A DNA stretch of 9,054 bases from Clostridia bacterium (GCA_017556845.1 JAFYMA010000175.1:1-9054), one strand, 5' to 3'. Shown: positions 1 through 6,189, numbered from the stretch's first letter. Translations and numbers: made by a program. The notes: generated from the sequence alone by a model not told the origin.

Positions 1-42
1 GACGCCTTGCGAGTATTATTTCGCCACCGCCGCGTGACGAAA

Positions 43-72
43 ATCTCCCCCTGCTGCGCAGCAGGGGGAGAT
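43..72. repeat. Perfect 30-bp palindrome, possible dispersed REP-like element or terminator hairpin
   Basis: Positions 43-57 are exactly reverse-complementary to 58-72 (arms ATCTCCCCCTGCTGC and its complement), with no spacer base at the centre. In RNA this gives a very GC-rich hairpin. On the minus strand it is followed by only TTTT and then CG, so as a terminator for the minus-strand operon ending at 264 it would be weak and about 190 bp distant. On the plus strand it is followed by A-rich sequence. A dispersed intergenic palindromic repeat is the more likely reading, but one window cannot show copy number. The surrounding 1-263 region has no convincing gene; a reading frame open from the window edge to 189 runs through the palindrome and has no protein-like features. 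Confidence 0.7.
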
Positions 73-263
73 AAAAGAACCTATTCAATTTGTAAATTCT
101 TTTGTTTTTTAGTCTGTCTACTTGACAGGGGGCACATTAAACCCCAGCCGCTTTTTTGTTTTATGAATTATTACCTGTATCTTGATTAAGCTCAGTCATT
201 TGCCGCAGGCAAGCTGAACACTTTACACCGCCAGTTATCTTTGTTGTCGGACGGAAAAAAGCA

Positions 264-563
264 TCATTTGACTGTTATTTCATTCCCGTTCTGTGTGAGC
301 TCATACAATCCCTCGTTGAACGGACAAAATCCGTCATCAGCCCCTGTTGTTTTACCCAATAACAGTGCGTCAGAATTATCCTTTTGATAATAAATATCCG
401 ATCCGCTTCCCAAAAGATAACGCCATTCTCTGATGATGATCTTTTCGGACGGCTCCTGCAAAGCTATAACGATATCATCATAATAGTCGCGTTCTGTCTC
501 ACCGCATCCTATAATGCAAAGTGCAAATATTGATACGAGCAGTAAGGAAATCGAACGTTTCAT
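264..563 (-). CDS. Small putative lipoprotein, third gene of the CoA ligase operon
   Basis: This is a 99-residue product of unknown function. It begins with a basic MKR start, a hydrophobic stretch (about residues 5-17) and a lipobox ending IIGC with the lipidation cysteine at residue 20. That predicts export by Sec, diacylglyceryl modification and anchoring to the outer face of the membrane. The mature part of about 79 residues is polar and mixed, with no domain I recognise. The gene lies 9 bp after the stop of the double-ACT gene on the same strand, so it is probably co-transcribed. The upstream ATAGG is only a weak ribosome binding site, so translational coupling is likely. No clear hairpin follows the TGA stop, although a short T-run does. 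The lipoprotein call is firm from the signal; the role is unknown, and a link to the CoA ligase pathway rests only on position. Confidence 0.75.
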   Translation of the reverse strand: MKRSISLLLVSIFALCIIGCGETERDYYDDIVIALQEPSEKIIIREWRYLLGSGSDIYYQKDNSDALLLGKTTGADDGFCPFNEGLYELTQNGNEITVK

Positions 564-572
564 AGAAACCTA

Positions 573-995
573 TTAAAACAATTCGTTTTCGTTTACCGTT
601 TTTATGCCGGCACCTGCAAGCGCAGCAGCGGCAGACTGATTGTCATCAACACGGAAGATCATATACGCCCCGGCTTTGTTGGACAGAAAGGCGTACGTGT
701 ATTCAACCGATACGTTAGCCTCTGAAAGAACCTCAAGGATAGTTGCAAGGCTTCCGGGCTTATCGGAAATGGCGGTTGCAAGAACGTCGTTTACAAGTGT
801 TATGTAGCCGCCGTCGCTGAGAGCCTTCTGAGCAGCTGCGGTATCGTCGCATATAATACGCAAAATACCGTAATCCTGTGTGTCGGCGATTGAAAGAGCC
901 TTAAGATTGATGTTATGCTCGGCTATAAATCTCGTTGTTTCTGCAAGCTTGCCCTTTTTGTTTTCGATAAATACCGAAATTTGTTTAACGCTCAT
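573..995 (-). CDS. Double ACT-domain protein, partner of PaaK-type CoA ligase
   Basis: This is a 140-residue cytoplasmic protein made of two tandem ACT domains, about residues 3-68 and 70-140. The first has an ENKKGKLAE turn at 11-19. The second has a DKPGSLATILEVL segment (78-90), the usual Gly-containing ligand-site loop followed by a helix. The size and absence of any catalytic domain fit the stand-alone ACT family often found beside phenylacetate-CoA ligase and indolepyruvate ferredoxin oxidoreductase genes; such proteins are thought to sense amino acids, and the ligand here is not known. The start is well supported: a perfect AAAGGAGG lies 5 nt upstream of the ATG and is interleaved with the TAA stop of the ligase gene (gap 11 bp), which points to translational coupling and fixed stoichiometry. 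No DNA-binding domain is present, so regulation would be by protein contact. Confidence 0.88.
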   Translation of the reverse strand: MSVKQISVFIENKKGKLAETTRFIAEHNINLKALSIADTQDYGILRIICDDTAAAQKALSDGGYITLVNDVLATAISDKPGSLATILEVLSEANVSVEYTYAFLSNKAGAYMIFRVDDNQSAAAALAGAGIKTVNENELF

Positions 996-1006
996 AATAT
1001 CCTCCT

Positions 1007-2314
1007 TTAATCGTGGAGCTTTCGCTTATCAATAACGCGTACGGCTTTGCCTTCGCTTCTGGTGATCGTCTTGGGTGCAACAAGGTGTACCTTCGGATTG
1101 ATACCGAGCATCGTCTTGATAGCGTTAGCGAGTGATTTTTCCTTTGCCGCAAGGTCCTTCATAGTGTCAGAGAATTGCTCCGGTGTAAGCTCTACGGAAA
1201 CGTCAAGCGTGTCGGTGTTGTTTGCTCTGTCAACCTCGATAAGATAGTTTGCGGAATATCCTTCCTTAAGAAGAACGGATTCTATCTGTGAGGGGAATAC
1301 GTTGACACCTCTGATTATCATCATATCGTCGCTTCTGCCCATAGGCTTGCACATTTTTATAAGCGTACGGCCGCAGGAGCACTTTTTGCGGGAAAGGATG
1401 CATATATCTCTCGTGCGGTAACGAAGCAGAGGGAAGCCCTCCTTGTCAAGACTTGTAAATACAAGCTCGCCCTTTGATCCTTCGGGAAGAACCTCACCGG
1501 TTTCAGGGTCGATGATCTCGGCTAAGAAGTGGTCCTCGTTGATGTGCATACCCGTCTGTTCTTCACATTCAAAGGCAACACCGGGGCCGCTCGTTTCCGT
1601 AAGACCGTAAATGTCATACGCCTTTATACCGAGTGATGTTTCTATATCTCTGCGCATTTCCTCAGTCCAGGGCTCAGCGCCGAATATACCTGCTTTCAGG
1701 TCAATATCGTCAGGCGTAAGCCCCATTTCCTTGAGTGTTTCGCCTATGTATGCAGCGTAAGAGGGCGTGCAGCAAATAATGGTTGCATGCAGATCCTGCA
1801 TAAACTGTATCTGTCGCTCGGTGTTTCCCGATGACATGGGAAGCGTAAGACAGCCTACCTTATGTGAGCCGCCGTTAAGACCGGGGCCGCCCGTGAAAAG
1901 TCCGTAGCCGTAAGCTACCTGGCATACGTCCTCGTTTGTGCCGCCTGCGGCAACGATAGCTCTTGCACAGCACTCTTCCCAAAGGTCAACGTCCTTTTGA
2001 GTATAAAAAGCAACAACGCGTCTGCCTGTAGTGCCGCTTGTTGACTGTATGCGTACGCAATTTTTGAGGTCAGTGCCCAAAAGTCCGTACGGATAAGCAT
2101 CTCGCAGATCTGCCTTTGTTAAAAAAGGCAGCTTGTACAGATCGTCAACAGATTTAATATCATCAGGCTTTACGCCTTTTTCATCCATAAGATCACGGTA
2201 ATATTTTACGTTTTCATATACACGCTTAACTTGCTTTACAAGCTTTTCATTTTGTATAGCCCGCATCTCTTCGCGAGAGGCACATTCAAACTCGGGCTGA
2301 TAGTAATTTGCCAT
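1007..2314 (-). CDS. paaK: Phenylacetate-CoA ligase family protein (PaaK-like adenylate-forming enzyme)
   Basis: This 435-residue enzyme belongs to the acyl/aryl-CoA ligase branch of the ANL superfamily. Such enzymes activate a carboxylic acid with ATP to an acyl-adenylate and transfer it to CoA. Visible motifs, in order, are the phosphate-binding loop STSGTTGRR (91-99), FGAEPW (211-216), YGLTE (236-240), RYRTRD with the conserved ribose-binding Asp (298-303), a CSCGR element (312-316), GRSDDMMIIRG at the hinge (326-336) and the C-terminal catalytic Lys in SEGKA (K423). Length matches the family. AAAGGAG lies 8 nt before the ATG and a perfect promoter is just upstream. It heads an operon with the ACT protein. 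In anaerobes this pair often accompanies indolepyruvate or 2-oxoacid oxidoreductase in aromatic amino acid metabolism; no oxidoreductase gene is visible here. The substrate is therefore inferred: phenylacetate, indoleacetate or another aryl acid. The symbol names the family. Confidence 0.92.
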   Translation of the reverse strand: MANYYQPEFECASREEMRAIQNEKLVKQVKRVYENVKYYRDLMDEKGVKPDDIKSVDDLYKLPFLTKADLRDAYPYGLLGTDLKNCVRIQSTSGTTGRRVVAFYTQKDVDLWEECCARAIVAAGGTNEDVCQVAYGYGLFTGGPGLNGGSHKVGCLTLPMSSGNTERQIQFMQDLHATIICCTPSYAAYIGETLKEMGLTPDDIDLKAGIFGAEPWTEEMRRDIETSLGIKAYDIYGLTETSGPGVAFECEEQTGMHINEDHFLAEIIDPETGEVLPEGSKGELVFTSLDKEGFPLLRYRTRDICILSRKKCSCGRTLIKMCKPMGRSDDMMIIRGVNVFPSQIESVLLKEGYSANYLIEVDRANNTDTLDVSVELTPEQFSDTMKDLAAKEKSLANAIKTMLGINPKVHLVAPKTITRSEGKAVRVIDKRKLHD

Positions 2315-2347
2315 TGGAGCATCTCCTTTGTGTTAAAGTATACGTAA

Positions 2348-2376
2348 ATTATACTACCGCTTTAAAGGTTTGTCAA
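2348..2376 (-). promoter_or_regulatory. Consensus sigma-A promoter of the ligase-ACT-lipoprotein operon
   Basis: On the minus strand TTGACA (2376-2371), a 17-bp spacer and TATAAT (2353-2348) match the vegetative consensus perfectly. Transcription should start near 2341, leaving a leader of about 27 nt before the ATG at 2314, with AAAGGAG at 2329-2323. There is no room for a riboswitch, and no operator-like inverted repeat is evident around the hexamers. Confidence 0.9.
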
Positions 2377-2465
2377 GAGAATAATATTAATAACGATATT
2401 TAAAAAAGTTAATAGCGAAGGGGAAAAAGTATGAAAAACACTTTATAGTATATAATTTTCAGCAC

Positions 2466-2510
2466 TTTTATAACAAAACACCCTCATTACCGCTTGTGCG
2501 ATAATGAGGG
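2466..2510 (-). terminator. Intrinsic terminator of the MntP-type gene
   Basis: CCCTCATTA (2481-2489) pairs with TAATGAGGG (2502-2510). After one mismatch the stem continues with CGC/GCG around a TTGT loop. On the minus strand this hairpin begins 7 bp after the exporter stop codon and is followed by TGTTTTGTTATAAAA, a U-rich though interrupted tract. On the plus strand the following sequence is not T-rich, so it acts for the minus strand. Confidence 0.8.
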
Positions 2511-2516
2511 ATAATA

Positions 2517-3098
2517 TCAAAAAACGCCTGTAATAAATATTTCAAGTCCGATGAATATCAGTATTGCACCGCCCAATACTGAAGCCTTTTCTGCAAGGCT
2601 CATACCGAACCGTTTGCCTATGGCAACGCCTGCCATACATATAATGAACGTAACGGCGGCTATGACTGCACAGCAGGTCAATGCTTGCGTATATACGTAA
2701 TCCGAGATCGTAAAACCGACGGACAGAGCATCAATACTCGTTGCAACGCCCTGCAAAAGTAAGGCGAATATTCCGACGGCGGGCGATGATTCCTCCTGCT
2801 CGGATTTGCTTTTTATGCCCTCAATAAGCATTTTTCCGCCTATAAACAGCAGCAGCACGAGTGCTATCCACGGGATCAGCTTTTCAAATATTTTAAACTT
2901 TTCAGCCGCCGCATGAACGCATATCCAGCCTATCATCGGCATCAGAAACTGAAAAAAAGCAAAAACGCACGAAATACCGCCCATACGCATTTTCTTCATA
3001 TTCGGCTCGTGCAGGCCGTTTGCCAGAGATACGGAAAATGCATCCATAGCAAGCCGTACGCCAAGCAAAACACTTTTAATAAAAAATCCTATATCCAA
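2517..3098 (-). CDS. mntP: MntP family manganese efflux pump, TTG start
   Basis: This is a 193-residue integral membrane protein of the MntP (YebN, DUF204) family, which exports Mn2+ and protects against manganese excess. Two pseudo-symmetric halves each carry the family signature: AMDAFSVS (Asp19, in TM1) and SIDALSVG (Asp123, in the fourth segment). Six hydrophobic segments are seen, near residues 5-25, 40-60, 72-90, 108-127, 136-155 and 172-190, with a charged loop KSKSEQEESS between the halves. The start is TTG at 3098, with GGAGAG at 3110-3105, 6 nt upstream. The frame is open further upstream (to 3161), but that extension encodes the -35 and -10 boxes and cannot be translated from this promoter; the chosen length also fits the family. 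The leader is only about 30 nt, so the yybP-ykoY manganese riboswitch often found before such genes is absent. The function is by family membership. Confidence 0.9.
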   Translation of the reverse strand: MDIGFFIKSVLLGVRLAMDAFSVSLANGLHEPNMKKMRMGGISCVFAFFQFLMPMIGWICVHAAAEKFKIFEKLIPWIALVLLLFIGGKMLIEGIKSKSEQEESSPAVGIFALLLQGVATSIDALSVGFTISDYVYTQALTCCAVIAAVTFIICMAGVAIGKRFGMSLAEKASVLGGAILIFIGLEIFITGVF

Positions 3099-3104
3099 AA
3101 TATA

Positions 3105-3110
3105 CTCTCC
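3105..3110 (-). promoter_or_regulatory. Ribosome binding site that decides the TTG start of mntP
   Basis: GGAGAG on the minus strand lies 6 nt before TTG at 3098. It is the only good ribosome binding site in the region and falls inside the transcript predicted from the promoter at 3161-3133. The upstream ATG at 3134 overlaps the -10 box and has no such site. Confidence 0.75.
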
Positions 3111-3132
3111 GTGATTTATAACATGTCTATGC

Positions 3133-3161
3133 ATTATATCACAGGCATATTCCTTTGTCAA
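3133..3161 (-). promoter_or_regulatory. Consensus sigma-A promoter of mntP
   Basis: Minus-strand TTGACA (3161-3156), 17-bp spacer and TATAAT (3138-3133) give a second perfect consensus promoter. The predicted start is near 3126, about 28 nt before the TTG start codon. No inverted repeat typical of an MntR or Fur site is evident. Confidence 0.88.
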
Positions 3162-3183
3162 GTGGACTGTTGCTTATGGTATA

Positions 3184-3214
3184 TAGAAAAAAATATACAC
3201 GGCTGATCTGTGCA
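3184..3214 (-). terminator. Weak candidate terminator after the repeat lipoprotein gene
   Basis: On the minus strand TGCAC (3214-3210) can pair with GTGTA (3200-3196, one G-U pair) around a 9-nt loop, followed by a tract containing seven Ts. The stem is short and the loop large, so only the position (36 bp after the stop) and the T-run favour it. Confidence 0.3.
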
Positions 3215-3250
3215 GTGCTGAATATGAAGACAGTATCTTTACAATATAAG

Positions 3251-4036
3251 TTATACTTTTGCGGGTGTAATGCCAATTGATATGCTACTTTGGTCTAAAG
3301 CTATGAGTATTGTGTTATTTAAATCGTCAGTTAATTTCCAATAGCGGTAAGTCTTATATAAACCATACCCATATTTTTTTAATGAATTTGCATATTCATC
3401 GAGTATGTCATAGCAAACTGCACGTTCTTCGTCTGTAGAATACATTACATTTCCGGAAATAATAGAATACGTAATAAAGGAACCGGAATCTGAATAAACA
3501 TCAAATTTTATATTTAACCAGTTTGCTTCTTCATCACTGAACGGCAATGCTTCGGGAAGCATTTTTTCAAAACCGTATTTACCTAATTCGTAATAATCCA
3601 CAGAAGGATCTTCCGGAGGAATCGTCAATATATGCTTCGCCGTTTCGGGAGCTTTTGTTTCTTCTTCAGGTGCAGATGTTTCGGGGGCTTTCGTCGTGTC
3701 CTCTATGGGTGCTTCCGTTTCTGGCGTTTTTGTCGTGTCCTTTGCAGGAGCTTCCGTTTCGGGAGTTGTTGCAGGTTCATTTGTTACAGGGGCATTTGTT
3801 ACAGGGGTGTCGGTAACGGGTGCATCGGTAACGGTAGCGTCTGTTACGGGATCTTCTGCAGGAGCTGTCGTTATAGCCGACGTAGATCTTTCTGCAAGTG
3901 TTGCTTCTTCGTTTGATGACGTGCCGTTATCAGATAATGCGTCTGTTGAACTGCTTTCATTTGTGCAGGAGGCAACGGTCATACAGGTTGCGAAGGCGAG
4001 CAAAAGCGTTAAAGGTGTTTTGAATTTGTTTTTCAT
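3251..4036 (-). CDS. Putative lipoprotein with Thr/Pro-rich repeat linker
   Basis: This is a 261-residue predicted surface lipoprotein of unknown function. The signal peptide MKNKFK plus a hydrophobic core ends in VASC, giving the lipidated cysteine at residue 24. Residues 25-57 are Ser/Thr/Asn/Glu-rich. Residues 58-134 are an extended repeat linker: five 5-residue units of the PVTDA type (63-87), then about three 13-residue units of the TPETEAP-x-x-DTTK type (91-128). A C-terminal globular part (about 140-261) has aromatic-rich segments such as KKYGYGLYKTYRYWKL but no family I recognise. The start is the ATG at 4036, with AAAGGAAAG just upstream. The reading frame extends further back (to 4105) but through a terminator hairpin and U-tract, so the longer start is rejected. 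An Mn exporter follows on the same strand with its own promoter. The transcript reaching this gene must pass the terminator at 4095-4061, so expression may be attenuated. Confidence 0.8.
   Translation of the reverse strand: MKNKFKTPLTLLLAFATCMTVASCTNESSSTDALSDNGTSSNEEATLAERSTSAITTAPAEDPVTDATVTDAPVTDTPVTNAPVTNEPATTPETEAPAKDTTKTPETEAPIEDTTKAPETSAPEEETKAPETAKHILTIPPEDPSVDYYELGKYGFEKMLPEALPFSDEEANWLNIKFDVYSDSGSFITYSIISGNVMYSTDEERAVCYDILDEYANSLKKYGYGLYKTYRYWKLTDDLNNTILIALDQSSISIGITPAKV
3635..3865 (-). repeat. Degenerate in-frame repeats encoding the Thr/Pro linker
   Basis: This part of the lipoprotein gene encodes residues 58-134 as tandem units: short 15-bp units (about 3776-3850, PVTDA-like) and longer units of about 39 bp (about 3653-3766, TPETEAP-like). 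The copies are diverged but keep frame and Thr/Pro/Glu composition. Such linkers usually span the cell wall and often vary in length between strains by recombination. The repeats also open long frames on the opposite strand, which I regard as spurious. Confidence 0.75.
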
Positions 4037-4060
4037 TTTCTTTCCTTTCTGATAATAAAT

Positions 4061-4095
4061 AAAATAAAAAAGTGCGGCTACCGAAGCAACCGCAC
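4061..4095 (-). terminator. Intrinsic terminator with UUCG tetraloop in the lipoprotein leader
   Basis: On the minus strand GTGCGGTTGC (4095-4086) pairs with GTAGCCGCAC (4081-4072). That is ten pairs, including two G-U, closed by a TTCG tetraloop (4085-4082) and followed directly by TTTTTTATTTT (4071-4061). It is the strongest terminator in the window. No gene lies between it and the upstream promoter at 4318-4290, and the lipoprotein ribosome binding site follows within about 20 nt. It therefore either ends a small RNA or controls read-through into the lipoprotein gene. Confidence 0.9.
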
Positions 4096-4285
4096 AAAAA
4101 CGCAAACTCCGATAGTCGCCAAACTAACTTTACGTGAAATTGGGTGTAACCATAATATCATCATAAATGGAATTTGCATTTTGTCAAATTCAATGAATGA
4201 TATTATGCTCAAAAAAGAGTATAACTATCCCGATAAATAAAGATAGCACACCCGTATTTCACACATATTAAGTTAGCTTGGCAAT
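4061..4285 (-). ncRNA. Predicted structured RNA or cis-regulatory leader of about 220 nt
   Basis: This gene-free stretch has a promoter, an extensively pairable body and a terminator. The predicted RNA starts at about 4285-4282. Its 5' end pairs with an internal 3' segment: 4282-4278 with 4118-4122, 4276-4270 with 4124-4130, 4262-4256 with 4134-4140, and 4253-4248 with 4142-4147. That is 25 pairs broken by small internal loops. Inside this closing helix are a 5-bp hairpin (4246-4242 with 4229-4225), a minor CTC/GAG hairpin around six Us (4219-4208), and a long hairpin (4206-4197 with 4152-4161, three further pairs, then 4191-4185 with 4170-4176). A 22-nt linker leads to the terminator. I cannot assign it to a known class. 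A 6S-like RNA, a riboswitch-type leader of the lipoprotein gene and an inserted inverted-repeat element are all possible. The pairings are read by eye and energies were not computed. Confidence 0.6.
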
Positions 4286-4289
4286 GCGT

Positions 4290-4318
4290 ATTATATCACA
4301 TCTTTTATCAATAGTCAA
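4290..4318 (-). promoter_or_regulatory. Promoter of the structured RNA / lipoprotein leader
   Basis: Minus-strand TTGACT (4318-4313), 17-bp spacer and TATAAT (4295-4290) match consensus at 11 of 12 positions. The predicted transcription start (4285-4282) falls at the 5' edge of the long closing helix, so the RNA would begin with its paired arm. Confidence 0.85.
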
Positions 4319-4395
4319 CATATTTTTTTCGTTTTATTACCGTTTATGAGAAGACACTGAATTACAAAAGGCTTATAGACCGTTATGCACTGCAC

Positions 4396-4424
4396 TTGAC
4401 AATAGCATTAAAGCGTGATAGAAT
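4396..4424 (+). promoter_or_regulatory. Promoter of the metallophosphatase gene
   Basis: TTGACA (4396-4401), a 17-bp spacer and TAGAAT (4419-4424) lie upstream of the plus-strand phosphatase gene. The start would be near 4431, giving a leader of about 27 nt. It is divergent from the promoter at 4290-4318, with about 77 bp between the two -35 boxes. Confidence 0.8.
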
Positions 4425-4457
4425 ACTGAAATACAGATCAAAGACAGGTGGCTTAAT

Positions 4458-5150
4458 ATGATATACATAACGGGAGATATGCACGGCGATACAAATCGCT
4501 TCCGAAAAGAATATTTACGCAACGAGGATCAATGGACGGCTGACGATGTTCTTATCGTTTGCGGCGATTTCGGATTTATTTTCACAGGCTCACAGCAGGA
4601 GGAAGAGTTTCTTGACGTTCTTTCCAAAAAGCCGTATACGATATGCTTCTGCGACGGAAATCACGAGAATTTTTCGCGGATATACACTTATCCGAAGGAA
4701 AGCTGGAACGGCGGTTACGTTCATAAAATAAGACATAACGTATTGCATCTTATGCGCGGACAGGTATTTACGATAAACGGAAAAAGGATATTCACAATGG
4801 GCGGTGCGTACAGTATAGATAAGTATGTACGAACAGAGGGCACTTCGTGGTGGAGTCAGGAATTGCCGAGTGATTCTGAATATAAAGAGGGAATAAGCTC
4901 CTTAAAGGAGCATAACTATAAGGTCGATTATATAGTTACTCATACAGCTCCCCGCTATGTGATAAGAATGATGGGGAAGTTTCCCGATATGCACGATATG
5001 GAGCTTACGGGATTTCTTGAATGGGTAATGCACGAGGTAGAATTCAAAAGATGGTTTTTCGGTCATTGGCATTACGATAAAAGCATAGATCAACGCTTCA
5101 GAGCCGTATGGTTTGATCTTATACCGATCTATGATGAAATATCGGAATAA
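4458..5150 (+). CDS. Calcineurin-like metallophosphoesterase
   Basis: This 230-residue cytoplasmic protein carries the full set of calcineurin-type metallophosphatase motifs: GDMHG (6-10; Asp7 and His9), GDFG (36-39; Asp37), GNHE (67-70; Asn68, His69), the Thr-His of VTHTAP (His162) and GHWH (202-205). Together these build the two-metal site, so it is probably an active phosphomonoesterase or phosphodiesterase. The substrate cannot be told; relatives act on phosphoproteins, dinucleotides or nucleic acids. The protein is close to the bare domain, with no signal peptide or extra domain. The ATG has AGGTGG 6 nt upstream and a good promoter before it. The next gene on the strand (YitT type) has its own promoter, so the gene is probably monocistronic, although no convincing terminator separates them. 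Family assignment is firm; specificity is unknown. Confidence 0.92.
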   Translation: MIYITGDMHGDTNRFRKEYLRNEDQWTADDVLIVCGDFGFIFTGSQQEEEFLDVLSKKPYTICFCDGNHENFSRIYTYPKESWNGGYVHKIRHNVLHLMRGQVFTINGKRIFTMGGAYSIDKYVRTEGTSWWSQELPSDSEYKEGISSLKEHNYKVDYIVTHTAPRYVIRMMGKFPDMHDMELTGFLEWVMHEVEFKRWFFGHWHYDKSIDQRFRAVWFDLIPIYDEISE

Positions 5151-5185
5151 ATAATGATGATAGCGGATATTTTTTTGATAATGTC

Positions 5186-5215
5186 TTGATAAATAGTATG
5201 CTTTTATGATATAAT
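5186..5215 (+). promoter_or_regulatory. Promoter of the YitT family gene
   Basis: TTGATA (5186-5191), an 18-bp spacer and TATAAT (5210-5215) with a TGA extended -10 element (5207-5209) lie 36 bp after the phosphatase stop. Transcription would start near 5222, about 33 nt before the first candidate ATG. Confidence 0.8.
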
Positions 5216-5254
5216 GATACAGTTGTTAATATCGTACAGCCGAAAGGCATATTA

Positions 5255-6175
5255 ATGCAAGTTCGGCGGAATAGGATAGTTATGAAAACGGAAAATGCCA
5301 AAAAAATCAGATTATTTATATTTGATATTCTTTCTGCCATTGCCGCAGGCGTGATCGTGGGAACTGCGTATTTTTTCTTTCAGAACAGTAACGGATTTGC
5401 TCCCGGAGGGGTCGGCGGTCTTGCCACTATAACTCATTATTTGCTCGGCGGCAGGATAAGCTGGTCGTTTTTGATGATAGCATTTAATTTGCCTATCTTT
5501 TTGATAATAACGGCGGTGCTTGACAGAAAGCTCGGAATGATACTTAGCTTGTATATGATAGTACAGGCACTCGTTCCGAAACTTCTCGAAAATGCAGGCG
5601 TCAGGCCGTATTGTCAGGCGTACAGCGCGGAGGACTTCAACGTAGTATTTGCCTGCATTGCAACGGGTGTTGTTTCGGGCTTTGGCTTTTCGATAATGCT
5701 AAGACGTTTCGGCGCCAGCGGCGGAACGTACGGCATATCTGCTCTTATAAAAAAAGCACGTCCTGAAACGAACGTGGCTTACATTTCGTTTATTATGGAC
5801 GCTTGCGTTGTCTTTATTGCATTTTTCGTTTACGGAATGAAGGTAACTCCCGTAATATGCACGTTGCTCAACCTCTTTATTGCAAATATCATCGTTGATA
5901 ACGGCTTGAACGGTATGCGCAACGGATATAAATTTGAGATAGTAACGAACGATCCTGAAAATCTTGCAAAAGAGCTTATGACGTCACTTAAGCACGGTGT
6001 CACACAGATAAGTGTGCACGGAATGTATTCCGATACTGATAAATATATGCTCGTTTGTATAGTAAACAAACGCCAGATAGGTTCAATGATGAAAATAATA
6101 AAGCGTTATCCCGATACGTTTGCAAGCTTCCAAAAGGTTAACGAGGTGTTCGGAAGATGGCGTATACATAAGTAA
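5255..6175 (+). CDS. YitT family membrane protein (DUF161 plus C-terminal DUF2179)
   Basis: This 306-residue integral membrane protein has hydrophobic segments near residues 21-42, 69-89, 94-110, 129-148, 175-195 and 199-215. The Gly-rich motif APGGVGGLATI (49-59) and the GASGGTYGIS element (153-162) are typical of YitT/YqfU proteins. The soluble C-terminal part (about 222-302) fits DUF2179: FEIVT, a GVTQISVHGMYS turn, a LVCIVNKRQ strand, and the PDTFASF and NEVFG ends. The family is widespread in Firmicutes; its transported substrate, if any, is not established. Two starts are possible: ATG 5255 (AAAGG 7 nt upstream) and ATG 5282 (AGGA 5 nt upstream, product beginning MKTENAKK). Homologues usually have a short basic N-terminus, so 5282 is a serious alternative. 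The gene has its own promoter and ends at a strong hairpin. Confidence 0.9.
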   Translation: MQVRRNRIVMKTENAKKIRLFIFDILSAIAAGVIVGTAYFFFQNSNGFAPGGVGGLATITHYLLGGRISWSFLMIAFNLPIFLIITAVLDRKLGMILSLYMIVQALVPKLLENAGVRPYCQAYSAEDFNVVFACIATGVVSGFGFSIMLRRFGASGGTYGISALIKKARPETNVAYISFIMDACVVFIAFFVYGMKVTPVICTLLNLFIANIIVDNGLNGMRNGYKFEIVTNDPENLAKELMTSLKHGVTQISVHGMYSDTDKYMLVCIVNKRQIGSMMKIIKRYPDTFASFQKVNEVFGRWRIHK

Positions 6176-6189
6176 AATTGATATAGAGA

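Noticed and set aside
122..150. TTGACA at 122-127 as a plus-strand promoter, with GGGG/CCCC hairpin and T-run after it
   Set aside because: No -10 hexamer lies at 16-19 bp, and the 4-bp stem is too weak and too far from the T-run for a terminator.
7..189. Plus-strand reading frame open from the window edge
   Set aside because: It runs through the 30-bp palindrome, has no ribosome binding site and no protein-like pattern; it looks like repeat-derived sequence.
2431..2448. Five-codon plus-strand ORF after GAAGGGGAAAAAG
   Set aside because: It is too short, has no promoter in front, and sits in AT-rich intergenic DNA between two minus-strand genes.
3547..4052. Long plus-strand frames antisense to the repeat lipoprotein
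   Set aside because: They arise from the low-complexity Thr/Pro repeats; the minus strand has the lipobox, start site and codon pattern of a real gene.
4037..4105. Upstream extension of the lipoprotein start to 4105
   Set aside because: It would translate the terminator hairpin and U-tract, and the signal peptide would no longer be N-terminal.
4118..4282. Reading the long inverted repeat as a MITE or other insertion
   Set aside because: No target-site duplication flanks it, and its edge coincides with a predicted transcription start, which favours an RNA gene; kept only as an alternative.
5150..5185. Terminator between the metallophosphatase and YitT genes
   Set aside because: There is a run of seven Ts (5170-5176), but no stable stem precedes it.
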